Shown here one piece after another: positions 37,364-45,285 of a stretch of DNA of 64,000 bases. The stretch's first letter is position 1. Every line of letters starts with the position of its first letter. Both the position numbers and the translations under genes were made by a program. Source of the stretch: Sphingobacteriaceae bacterium (lineage in GTDB: Bacteria; Bacteroidota; Bacteroidia; B-17B0; Aurantibacillaceae). The notes below the pieces were generated by a model. The model ran no database searches. It saw only the letters and a list, made by a program, of their open reading frames with translations, and had not been told where the DNA came from. The stretch lies in contig JADJMM010000011.1 of the NCBI GenBank assembly GCA_016709575.1, forward strand, positions 124,001-188,000. Direction: 5' to 3'.

Positions 37364-38229
37364 AAGTACAAATCGCTCGTCTTTAATCTTAAGTAGCGCA
37401 TAACAGAGAATAAAGCGCTTACACTCGAAATAAAAATGCCTAATAACACAATGCCGCCGAATAAAAGAGCGAGCATGTTTTCGTCTTGCAATTGCAATAA
37501 ATCAGGAATGTAACTTGTACTTACCACTAAAAATCCTGCTAATAAAGCACCAGCTAAAATACCCGCTATTACACCTTGACGAATGCCTTTAAAAATAAAT
37601 GGTTTACTGATAAATACTCTTGTTGCCCCAACCAAATACATTGTACGAATAAGAAAACGTTGCGAGTAAATAGATAAACGAATGGTGTTGTTGATTAATG
37701 CAATCGCCACAATTAAAAGTAGTCCGCTAAAAATTAAAATATACAAGCTTACTACTTTTGCGTTTTCATTCACTTGTTTAATCATGTCTTTATGATAAAC
37801 TACTTCTTTTACGTAAGATTTTTGCAAGAGGTTTTTTTCTATTCCTACCAAAGTATCTGCATTAGCATAATCTGCATTTAGTTTTACATCTAAGGAAGAT
37901 AGTAACGGGTTATAGCCTAAGAATGAAACAAAATCTTCGCCTAAATCTGCTTTTAATTTTTCGGCGGCTTGTTCCTTAGTAATATGGTTAACACTTTTTG
38001 CAAAAACAGAAGCGGAAATTTCTTGTTGCAAGGCATCAATTTGCGCAGAGGTTGCAGTATCCTTTAAAATAACTTGAAAGCCAATATTCTCTTTAATGTG
38101 GTTAGATAATTTGCTGGCGTTTAATACAACAAGTCCTAATAAGCCCAACATAAATAACACTAATGCTAAGCTCACCACAACAGTGATGGAAGAAGTTTTT
38201 AAGCGGCGTTTGGCAAGGGTATCTGACAT
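37360..38229 (-). CDS. ftsX: Cell division protein FtsX
   Basis: This 289-residue membrane subunit of FtsEX couples divisome assembly to peptidoglycan hydrolysis. It has one N-terminal helix (SSITVVVSLALVLFMLGLLGLVVL), a periplasmic domain of about 130 residues containing the FtsX fold (FQVILKD, SFLGYNPLLSSLDVKL), then three further helices and RTMYLVGATRVFISKPFIFKG, a conserved coupling helix. It ends YLRLKTSDLYF. ftsE is not adjacent. Its stop overlaps cysQ by 4 nt. Confidence 0.93.
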   Translation of the reverse strand: MSDTLAKRRLKTSSITVVVSLALVLFMLGLLGLVVLNASKLSNHIKENIGFQVILKDTATSAQIDALQQEISASVFAKSVNHITKEQAAEKLKADLGEDFVSFLGYNPLLSSLDVKLNADYANADTLVGIEKNLLQKSYVKEVVYHKDMIKQVNENAKVVSLYILIFSGLLLIVAIALINNTIRLSIYSQRFLIRTMYLVGATRVFISKPFIFKGIRQGVIAGILAGALLAGFLVVSTSYIPDLLQLQDENMLALLFGGIVLLGIFISSVSALFSVMRYLRLKTSDLYF

Positions 38230-38315
38230 GATACGAATTTAGCCATTAGGTACGCTTCCTTGGTATTGGCTAAATTTTAAAATTAACAACTATGTGTTTG
38301 TAACGAGCGCCTCAC

Positions 38316-38567
38316 GTCCCTTCGTCAGGCTCAGGGACAAACTTTTTTGCTATAATTCATGGTTCGGCAGGCTCACCATGACTTCCGTTTCTAAATTGTG
38401 ACTTCGACAAACTCAGTCGCCGTTCATTTTCTATTCATTGGCTTTTAGAGAATTGTGCTTGAGCTTGTCGAAACCACTTAGAAAATTCGGAGGACAGAGT
38501 CATGGTGAGCCTGCCGAACCATAACGAAATTTTGAATAAGAAATGGCACTGAGCTTGACGAAGTGCC
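38316..38567. repeat. Cluster of six 23-nt hairpin elements between ftsX and metF
   Basis: The gap 38230-38579 holds no gene; its visible content is six elements at 38316-38338, 38358-38380, 38398-38420, 38455-38477, 38501-38523 and 38545-38567. Each has a 6-nt left arm, an 11-nt core TCGNCARRCTC (or its complement) and a 6-nt right arm that pairs with the left. Arms differ (GTCCCT/AGGGAC, CATGGT/ACCATG, GTGACT/AGTCGC, GTGCTT/AACCAC, CATGGT/ACCATA, GGCACT/AGTGCC), four pairing fully or with a wobble and two having one mismatch. The first three carry the core on the plus strand and the last three on the minus. Similar copies lie at 18692, 46142, 46189 and, weakly, 59649 and 59692. I see no transposase nearby. 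Confidence 0.8.
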
Positions 38568-38579
38568 GACGGTAAAAGA

Positions 38580-39533
38580 TTAGAATATCTCCTTTGCAAC
38601 TCGGCGGGTGCTTTCGCTGGTACCCATAGTGTAAAAATGGATGCAAGGCACGTTGGCTTTCATCAATTCCTTTGATTGTTGGATGCACCATTGAATTCCT
38701 ATTTCCTTCACAGCTTTATCATCTTGACACTTTTCAAGAGATTCGTAAAAATCGTGAGGGATATCAATTTTAAATATTTTAGGAAGTGCTTTTATTTGAG
38801 CTTTTGTACTTAAAATTTTTAATCCCGGAATAATTGGAACATTGATGCCATTTTTCTTACAAAGCTCAACAAATTCAAAATAGCGACTGTTATCAAAAAA
38901 CATCTGCGTTACAATATATTCAGCACCCGCATCCACTTTTGCTTTCAGCCATTTCATATCGCTGTTCATATTCGGCGCTTCAAAATGTTTTTCAGGATAA
39001 CCTGCAATACCAATACAGAAATTAGTTGGTGCGGCATCTTTCATTTCTTCATCAAGATAATTTCCGGCATTCATTTCAGCCACTTGCTTCACTAAATCTA
39101 AAGCGTAATGATGACCGCCCGGCTCGGGTACAAAACTTGGTTCGGTTTTAATACTATCTCCACGTAAAGCTAAAACATTATCAATTCCTAAAAATTGTAA
39201 ATCAATTAAGGCGTTTTCGGTTTCTTCTCTGGTAAAACCGCCACATATAATATGCGGAACAGCTTCCACATCGTATTTATTCATGATAGCTGCGCAAATT
39301 CCAACAGTACCTGGACGTTTACGAATGCTTACTTTTTCCAAATAACCGCCTTCGCGTTTTTTGTAAATGTATTCTTCGCGATGATAAGTAACATCCACAA
39401 ATGCCGGCTTAAATTCCATTAAAGGATCAATAGCATCGTAAATACTTTGTATGCTTTTACCTTTTAAAGGCGGGAGGATTTCGATTGAAAAAAGTGTTTT
39501 TTTACTTTGTGATAATTTGTCGACCAGTTTCAT
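38580..39533 (-). CDS. metF: 5,10-methylenetetrahydrofolate reductase
   Basis: This 317-residue TIM-barrel flavoenzyme reduces methylene-THF to methyl-THF for methionine synthesis. Signatures are FSIEILPPLKGKS (catalytic Glu region), FVDVTYH, GICAAIMNKYDVEAVPHIICGGFTREE (split conserved run), LALRGDSIK and GAEYIVTQMFFDN. It ends close to the hairpin cluster. It lies 36 nt after nfu and follows apbC in a minus-strand run, so a three-gene operon is likely. Confidence 0.95.
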   Translation of the reverse strand: MKLVDKLSQSKKTLFSIEILPPLKGKSIQSIYDAIDPLMEFKPAFVDVTYHREEYIYKKREGGYLEKVSIRKRPGTVGICAAIMNKYDVEAVPHIICGGFTREETENALIDLQFLGIDNVLALRGDSIKTEPSFVPEPGGHHYALDLVKQVAEMNAGNYLDEEMKDAAPTNFCIGIAGYPEKHFEAPNMNSDMKWLKAKVDAGAEYIVTQMFFDNSRYFEFVELCKKNGINVPIIPGLKILSTKAQIKALPKIFKIDIPHDFYESLEKCQDDKAVKEIGIQWCIQQSKELMKANVPCIHFYTMGTSESTRRVAKEIF

Positions 39534-39569
39534 AAAAATGTGATGCGAATAATGTTTTGAAAATTTTGA

Positions 39570-39806
39570 TTAAAGTTTTACAGATTCGATACCTCTGATT
39601 TCAGGAACCGATTTTTTAATGGTTTCTTCTATACCTGCACGCATGGTCATGTGACTCATGTTACAAGTTTTGCAGGCGCCTTTTAATTCCAACTTCACAA
39701 TATTATCGCTTGTAATTTCAATGATTTCCACATCACCTCCATCCGCTTCTAAATACGGGCGAATAGTTTGTAAAGCGTCTTCAACTCTCTGGTGTAATTC
39801 GTGCAT
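39570..39806 (-). CDS. NifU-type Fe-S scaffold protein
   Basis: This is a 78-residue NifU C-terminal domain. RPYLEADGGDVEIIEI opens the domain and the cluster-binding CKTC (Cys45, Cys48) sits in LKGACKTCNMSHMTM. The rest, IEETIKKSVPEI, is typical. Such Nfu proteins carry [4Fe-4S] clusters to target enzymes. It lies between apbC (32-nt gap) and metF (36-nt gap), a sensible Fe-S pairing. Confidence 0.92.
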   Translation of the reverse strand: MHELHQRVEDALQTIRPYLEADGGDVEIIEITSDNIVKLELKGACKTCNMSHMTMRAGIEETIKKSVPEIRGIESVKL

Positions 39807-39838
39807 AATTGTATATAAAGATACTATTTAAATATTAG

Positions 39839-40921
39839 TTAAGCTTCTACGGGTTGCTGGGCGTTTTTAATAGCAATTTGTTGTGCCGCACTCTGAGCCA
39901 TTTCTGTAAATATTTTCGCTGTCGCAGAATCCACATCCAATACAGATGGTTTTCCTGAATCTGAACCTTCGCGAATACTTTGTACTAATGGAATTTGCGC
40001 TAATAACGGAACGTTTAATTCGTCAGCTAAATTTTTTACACCGTCTTTACCAAAAATATAATATTTATTATTTGGTAATTCTGCAGGTGTAAACCAAGCC
40101 ATGTTTTCTACTAATCCTAAAATAGGAACGTTGATAGTTGGTAAATTAAATAAAGCAATTCCTTTTCTTGCATCAGCTAATGCAACATTTTGTGGTGTAC
40201 AAACTACAATTGCTCCGGTTAATGGCACTTGAGAACATAATGAAATTTGAATATCACCGGTTCCGGGAGGTAAATCCACAATTAAATAATCTAATTCACC
40301 CCAAACGGTATCAAAAAATAATTGCGATAATGCTTTTGAGGCCATTGGTCCGCGTAAAGCAATAACCTGATTAGGTCCTGCCATAAACCCAACTGAATTT
40401 AATTTAACACCGTAACTTTCTACAGGTTTCATTTTTGGTTTCCCGTCGAAAGTGGCTGAACCGGGCATATCACCTTCTACACCAAACATAATAGTTTGTG
40501 ATGGACCGTAAATATCTGCATCTACTAATCCAACTTTTGCTCCTTGTTTTGTTAAAGCCAAAGCTAAGTTAGCAGCAACGGTCGACTTCCCTACCCCACC
40601 CTTTCCGGAGGCAACGGCAATAATATTTTTTACATCACGTAAAGTGGTTTCGTCTTTTCCTTTTTTGGTAGTCACGTTGGCGGTCATGTTAATTTTCACT
40701 TTCGCTTCTTTGTCCACATAATGTAAAACGGCATTCATACATGCGTTGTGAATCATGTCTTTCATTGGACAAGCTGGCGTAGTTAGAACAACAGTAAACG
40801 AAATGTTTTTACCATCCACTACAACATCTTTAACCATACCAAGCGTAACGATGTCCTTTTTTAAATCCGGATCATCAACGTATTTTAAGGCGTCGATAAC
40901 TTTTTCTATAGTAGCGCTCAT
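39839..40921 (-). CDS. apbC: Mrp/ApbC-family P-loop ATPase
   Basis: This 360-residue protein has an N-terminal DUF59 domain (residues 1-70, with DPDLKKDIVTLGMV and TTPACPMKD) and a MinD-like ATPase domain: IAVASGKGGVGKSTVAANLAL (Walker A, about 101-121), VDADIYGPSQ, IVDLPPGTGD. The family loads [4Fe-4S] clusters. In many members a CxxC follows ENMS(Y/W); here the place reads ENMAWFTPAELPNNKYY with no cysteine. Cluster handling would then rest on other residues or on the DUF59 Cys. It heads the nfu-metF operon. Confidence 0.9.
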   Translation of the reverse strand: MSATIEKVIDALKYVDDPDLKKDIVTLGMVKDVVVDGKNISFTVVLTTPACPMKDMIHNACMNAVLHYVDKEAKVKINMTANVTTKKGKDETTLRDVKNIIAVASGKGGVGKSTVAANLALALTKQGAKVGLVDADIYGPSQTIMFGVEGDMPGSATFDGKPKMKPVESYGVKLNSVGFMAGPNQVIALRGPMASKALSQLFFDTVWGELDYLIVDLPPGTGDIQISLCSQVPLTGAIVVCTPQNVALADARKGIALFNLPTINVPILGLVENMAWFTPAELPNNKYYIFGKDGVKNLADELNVPLLAQIPLVQSIREGSDSGKPSVLDVDSATAKIFTEMAQSAAQQIAIKNAQQPVEA

Positions 40922-41007
40922 TGTTAAAATTTAGAGTACAAATTTATGGACTTAATTCGTGAATTAAGCCTAAAATCAGGAATAAAAGGGGTAAAATAGA
41001 GCTATTA

Positions 41008-41247
41008 TTATTGTGCTGTTGGAGTAGCGGCTGCAGTTGGTTGAGCGGCAGGTGGCTGAGGCACTGCTGATGGGGCATTAAGATTCACGTATTTTAACGG
41101 ATCTTTTAATGAGCTGTCAATCAAATTGCTTAAAGAATCTGACATACGTTTTGCAATTCTATCCATTTGAAAACGGTCTTCGGCAGCCGGACCACAAGAA
41201 GTTAAAACAACTGTAGAGATGAAGATGATAGAAAGAAGCTTTTTCAT
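41008..41247 (-). CDS. Small lipoprotein, paralogue of the 41367 gene
   Basis: This 79-residue protein has a signal peptide and lipobox VLTSC, then GPAAEDRFQMDRIAKRMSDS, a short amphipathic part with LSNLIDSSL, and a Pro/Ala/Gln-rich tail (QPPAAQP, TAAATPTAQ). It shares its first half with the 41367 protein (MKKxLSI, CGPxAE). Both are surface-anchored or periplasmic lipoproteins with no family name I know. It lies downstream of the 41367 gene on the same strand, separated by a terminator-like hairpin. Confidence 0.7.
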   Translation of the reverse strand: MKKLLSIIFISTVVLTSCGPAAEDRFQMDRIAKRMSDSLSNLIDSSLKDPLKYVNLNAPSAVPQPPAAQPTAAATPTAQ

Positions 41248-41312
41248 GGTTTTAGTATTAATTGCGGCTTAAAGTTAAATGAATTTTACGAGATAAAAAA
41301 CGGTTAAACGCA

Positions 41313-41343
41313 GAAAAGCCCCACCATTACAGCGAGGCCTTTC
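41313..41343 (-). terminator. Hairpin with wobble pairs, likely terminator
   Basis: GAAAAGCCCC (41313-41322) pairs with the GAGGCCTTTC end on the minus strand with two G-U pairs. It lies between the two small lipoprotein genes and would end the 41367 transcript. Confidence 0.5.
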
Positions 41344-41366
41344 GTCTAACTAACTAACACAGAATA

Positions 41367-41603
41367 TTAGTGCTTTGCTTCTTCAGCAGGAGCAGTAGTT
41401 TCAGTAGTTGCAGCAGCAGCTGAATCTACAGTTGCAGCAGCTTCGCTAACAGCTGAACTTAAGCTAGCTTCTAAAGCTTTAGCAATAGAATCAGCAGTAA
41501 GCTTTGCAGCTTCTTCAGCTTTAGCTTTTTCTTCAGCAGAAGGACCACAAGCAACAAAAGTAGCTACTAAAGCTACAGCAAGAATTGATAATACTTTTTT
41601 CAT
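41367..41603 (-). CDS. Small Ala-rich lipoprotein
   Basis: This 78-residue protein has a signal peptide and lipobox VACGP (Cys at about residue 19). The mature part is strikingly Ala-rich and helical: PSAEEKAKAEEAAKLTADSI, then KALEASLSSAVSEAAATVDS, then a Thr/Glu tail ending EEAKH. The heptad-like spacing of Ala and Leu suggests a coiled coil, as in Lpp-type lipoproteins. Its codon use is repetitive (gca/gct/gcc runs). It lies 227 nt upstream of and divergent from the sigma gene. It is not a known family. Confidence 0.7.
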   Translation of the reverse strand: MKKVLSILAVALVATFVACGPSAEEKAKAEEAAKLTADSIAKALEASLSSAVSEAAATVDSAAAATTETTAPAEEAKH

Positions 41604-41790
41604 AATTTGAGTTTTAAAATGTTTGTAATATTTCCCATTTATACCCTTTTCTGTTTTTAGTAACCCAAAAAATTGAAAGAATTTTTCTTTTTTATATAAC
41701 TAGCTGATTATCAGTGACTAAAATTTATACATTTCACATATTCCCATCTATCTTAATCCTTATTTGTTAATTCTACGTTCAGAATTGGGT

Positions 41791-41798
41791 TACCTTTG
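41791..41798 (+). promoter_or_regulatory. -7 promoter element for the sigma gene
   Basis: TACCTTTG, a perfect TAnnTTTG, 32 nt before ATG 41831. A TTTG at 41763-41766 is 24 nt upstream, longer than the usual 19. Confidence 0.45.
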
Positions 41799-41830
41799 CC
41801 CTTAAACCGTATTAATCAATACAGGCATTT

Positions 41831-42415
41831 ATGTCTAGCAACAAAGCACTGTTCACCGATACCGAATTTATTGAAGGCCTAAGAACAGGCAATGAAGCAG
41901 CATTAAAAGCTTTATATAAAAAGTACTATAATATCGTTCTTAAAATTGTTGTTAATAATAGTGGTAGCAGCGAAGCGGCCCAGGACATTTATCAGGAAAC
42001 AATTATTGTTTTATTTGAGAATGCACAAAAGCCCAACTTTGTTTTGAATTGCCAGTTACAAACGTTTATCTATTCAATAGCAAAACGTTTATGGTTAAAG
42101 CAGCTGAGAAATAACAGCAACTTAACCAAACTAAGTAATGGTGATGAAAATGAAATTGTTGATGTAAGTGAAGAGTTAAACGAACATTTACAAAAAGAAG
42201 AGGCACTACTTAAAATGACAAAGAGTCTTGGTGAATTGGGCGAACCTTGTAAAACCATTATCACCGACTTTTATATAAGTCATTTAAGCATGGAAGAAAT
42301 TTCTGAAAAATTTGGTTATACCAATTCGGATAACGCAAAAACTCAGAAGTATAAATGCTTACAACGGTTGAAGAAACATTTTTTGAAAAATAAAGAGGCG
42401 AAAGATATACAATGA
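41831..42415 (+). CDS. ECF sigma factor
   Basis: This 194-residue RNA polymerase sigma factor is of the extracytoplasmic-function type. Region 2 begins FIEGLRTGNEAALKALYKKYY and continues QDIYQETIIVLFENA (region 2.2/2.4-like) to LQTFIYSIAKRLWLKQLR. Region 4 contains LTDFY-type helices: IITDFYISHLSMEEISEKFGY, followed by AKTQKYKCLQRLKKHF for -35 contact. There is no region 1 or 3. Its TGA overlaps the start of the next gene by 4 nt, and that gene is the likely anti-sigma partner. Its own promoter is the -7 box at 41791. Confidence 0.9.
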   Translation: MSSNKALFTDTEFIEGLRTGNEAALKALYKKYYNIVLKIVVNNSGSSEAAQDIYQETIIVLFENAQKPNFVLNCQLQTFIYSIAKRLWLKQLRNNSNLTKLSNGDENEIVDVSEELNEHLQKEEALLKMTKSLGELGEPCKTIITDFYISHLSMEEISEKFGYTNSDNAKTQKYKCLQRLKKHFLKNKEAKDIQ

Positions 42416-43506
42416 AAAATACAGATTTATTTGATGATTATTTGTTTGGGAATTTAAACACCCAACAAAAAAGTGAGTTTGAAACTAATTTGAAAACTGA
42501 CGATGTTTTTGCAAAAGCATTCAACGAACATAAAACTTTAGTTGACGCTTTAAACAAACACGCCGAAAGAAACGAATTACGCAAAGCATTAAAAGCTATT
42601 CACGAAAAAGAATTTGGCAACGACGCTAAAATCATTTCTATAAAACAAGAAACGTTCTACCAAAAACTCGGACGCAATGTAGCCATGGCTGCAGGGGTGG
42701 GTTTAATTGCTGTACTATCTGCTTTAGCTTTATTCAGTACCGGCGGTTACATTCTTACTAAACAAAACAGTGCGATTACTGATCTTAAACGTGAAGTAAG
42801 TGAGTTAAAATACACTCAAGACGGAATAGTTGAAGCTATTTCAAACGTTGCTGAAAAACCAAAATATGCACCTGCCAATTTTGAAGGAACCGGTTTTGCC
42901 ATCAACAACAAAGGTTATATTATTACCAGTTTACATATGATTAAAGGCGCCGATTCTGTTTTTATTGAAAACAGCATTACCGGCCGTACCGCAACAAAAA
43001 TCATATTTACTGATCCGAAAATTGACGTAGCAGTTTTACAAATTGAAAATACTGAAGTCTATAAATCATGGAGCTTACCTTTCGTTTTCAGTAACCGTAG
43101 TTGCGATTTAGGTGAAAAGGTGTTTACGTTAGGTTATCCTCGTAAAGATATCGTTTACGGAGAAGGTTCTTTAAGTTCATTAAGCGGTTATCACAGCGAC
43201 ACAACCATGTACCAAATTTCTATTCCAGTTAACCCGGGTAATAGCGGCGGACCTCTTTTAGATGAGCAAGGTGCTGTTATTGGTTTAGTTCGTGGTAAAA
43301 TTACCAGTGCAGAAGCAACAGGCTTCGCAGTTAAATCACAACAAATTATTAATGCTATTAATGCTTTCAATCAAGGTCTAAAAAATCAGGACGACACTTT
43401 TAGTCTGAATGTTAAAAAGAACTCTCTTAAAAGCATTAAACGTAACGAACAAATTAAGCGCATCAATCCTTACGTGTTTAACGTAATGGTTTATAAGGCT
43501 AACTAA
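42412..43506 (+). CDS. Anti-sigma-like domain fused to periplasmic trypsin-like protease
   Basis: This 364-residue protein has three parts. Residues 1-70 (DLFDDYLFGNLNTQQKSEF) look like the cytoplasmic helical part of Bacteroidota anti-sigma factors. Residues 88-108 form one transmembrane helix, with positive charge before it. The rest, about 150-330, is a DegP-type S1C protease: GTGFAINNKGYIITSLHMI with His175, DPKIDVAVL with Asp205, and NPGNSGGPL with Ser278, so all three catalytic residues are present. The C-terminus (KRINPYVFN) is unusual and lacks a PDZ domain. It overlaps the sigma gene by 4 nt. Proteolytic sensing that releases sigma is inferred; tethered protease control by other proteins is also possible. 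Confidence 0.85.
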   Translation: MKNTDLFDDYLFGNLNTQQKSEFETNLKTDDVFAKAFNEHKTLVDALNKHAERNELRKALKAIHEKEFGNDAKIISIKQETFYQKLGRNVAMAAGVGLIAVLSALALFSTGGYILTKQNSAITDLKREVSELKYTQDGIVEAISNVAEKPKYAPANFEGTGFAINNKGYIITSLHMIKGADSVFIENSITGRTATKIIFTDPKIDVAVLQIENTEVYKSWSLPFVFSNRSCDLGEKVFTLGYPRKDIVYGEGSLSSLSGYHSDTTMYQISIPVNPGNSGGPLLDEQGAVIGLVRGKITSAEATGFAVKSQQIINAINAFNQGLKNQDDTFSLNVKKNSLKSIKRNEQIKRINPYVFNVMVYKAN

Positions 43507-43527
43507 TTTCTTTAACATTTCATTCTT

Positions 43528-43554
43528 AAAAAGCTCCTTAACGGGGCTTTTTTT
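43528..43554 (+). terminator. Rho-independent terminator after the sigma operon
   Basis: AAAAAGCTCC and GGGGCTTTTT pair around TTAAC, with one T-G wobble, and a T run follows. It ends the sigma/anti-sigma-protease transcript. Confidence 0.7.
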
Positions 43555-43582
43555 GTTATAGGATTTTACGTAATTTTAATGA

Positions 43583-44456
43583 ATGCACAGCGCAAAGCAC
43601 TTATCCTTCTTGTTATTTTCCCTGTTCTTATTTCAACTGATAAGATCTCAAGATATTATTTACTTGAACAACGGCACCAAATTCGAATCTACTGTTAAAG
43701 AAATAAATGCTGCAGCTGTTAAATACAAAAATTTTAATAACCCCGACGGACCAACTTACGTAATTGCAAAAAACGAGGTGTTGTTTATTGAATATAAAAA
43801 TGGCACACTCGAAATCCTTAATAAAAATCCAATATCCTTATCGCCGGTAAAAACAGAAACGGTTGCTCCTAAAAAAGAAACAAAGAAAACAAATGATAAT
43901 ATTAATTACATGAATAAAAATTGCCTTTACCTTAACGGGTTGGCTTTTGTTAATTCTGATATTGCTCTTATTCTTGACCGTGAAATTTGCAAACAACGAC
44001 TTTCATTGGTGTTACTAGGCGCTTACAATTTTAATGTGCACACTAACTACACAAACAGTTATATTCAAGCGCTTGGTGCATCTAAAAAATTACGACTTAG
44101 GTTTTGGTATAAACTATTACACGCAAACCAGAAAAAACTCACAGTACTTTGTTGGATTACTTTTTAAAGTGATGCATTACGAATATGTTCGCGAAACAAC
44201 AACTACCGACATCATAAATGGCTTACCACACACCAGTATTAAAATGGAAAACGCTAATGGATTTCAGTTTTCGAGTATGCTTGTGAATGGTTTGCAGTTT
44301 CGCATGAATCCGTTTTTTACTTACAGAGTTTTCGTTGGTTTAGGCTTTACCAATAAGGACGCCGATATTTCTAGAGCCGTATCAGAAGATTTAACACAAA
44401 AACCGCGAAGCTTCGCAAAAGCCTATTTAGGGATGTGCATTGGTTATCGCTTTTAA
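43583..44456 (+). CDS. Outer-membrane-associated protein, tandem paralogue 1, frameshifted
   Basis: The protein has a signal peptide (LLFSLFLFQLIRSQ), an N-terminal beta domain opening IIYLNNGTKFESTVKEI with IAKNEVLFIEYKNGTLEIL, a charged linker (KKETKKTNDN) and a C-terminal barrel-like part. The frame changes at an A6 run at 44084-44089, joining IQALGASKK to NYDLGFGINYYT. The corrected length is about 290 residues, ending YLGMCIGYRF, a barrel C-terminus. The next gene has the same plan. The function is unknown. Confidence 0.7.
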
Positions 44457-44458
44457 TA

Positions 44459-45285
44459 ATGAAAATAAGATCTTACATATTTTTCTTTTTGTTATTGACT
44501 TCGGTTTTGAATTCGTTTGGGCAAGACAAACTTTTTTTAAAGGACGGAAAAAAAATAAATTGCAAAGTACTTTCAATTAATCCAACCACAATAGATTATT
44601 CAGACTCTACCTCAACACAAAATGCTTATACCTTACAGAAATCCGATGTGTTAATGGCAGAATTAAAAAATGGAGAAGTGTATATTTTTGGAAACGAAAT
44701 GCCAACTGTAAAACCTTATTCACCCATAAAAACCAGAGCCGAAAGAACCAACGAAAGAAAAGCTGCTATACGCGAAAAGAAAAAGATTTTAAAAATGGTA
44801 TTATTGGCTTTCAACCCATTGATATAGTTTGGGGACGATTAACCTTTTGCTATGAAAGATTATTTATGGATAAGCGCATGGGAATTGCAGTCCCATTTAG
44901 TCTAACTTACGATGCCAGAATTTTAATGCCGAATAATTCAAACGATACTATAGTTCAAAACACGCGTGATAAAATAAGATACAACACAGGAATAATAACC
45001 GGACTCGATTTAAATTATTATTACGAAACGCGTTCGCATACCAAATTCTTTTTCGGTCCGCGATTTAGATATGGCACTGATGTCAACTTAGCTAACATCA
45101 CTGCCTACACTGTTCAATTTCAAAATGGATTTTTATTATGTGATGCAAAAGGAAAAATGGCTACTACTTTTGCCTTTGGATTTGGTTTCGCCAGACTTAT
45201 TTCTGTTCCATTCAGTAGTCGTTTTCCTGAGAAGCAATCCTATCCCTGGATGTCGTTTACATTGCGCATTGGTCTCAGACGATAA
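44459..45285 (+). CDS. Outer-membrane-associated protein, tandem paralogue 2, frameshifted
   Basis: This protein has a signal peptide (IFFFLLLTSVLNSFGQ), then DKLFLKDGKKINCKVLSI and LQKSDVLMAELKNGEVYIF, which align with the same domain of the preceding gene. A basic linker (KAAIREKKK) leads to a frame change in an A5 run, 44780-44784. After it, the sequence continues NGIIGFQPIDIVWGRLTF and a barrel-like region ending FTLRIGLRR. The corrected length is about 275 residues. Its last 46 nt overlap the convergent PLP-enzyme gene. ATG 44459 is preferred to an upstream in-frame start at 44435, which lies inside the previous gene. Confidence 0.7.

Noticed and set aside
38316..38567. Possible CRISPR array in the repeat cluster
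   Set aside because: Units are in both orientations, arms vary, spacing is irregular and there are no cas genes.
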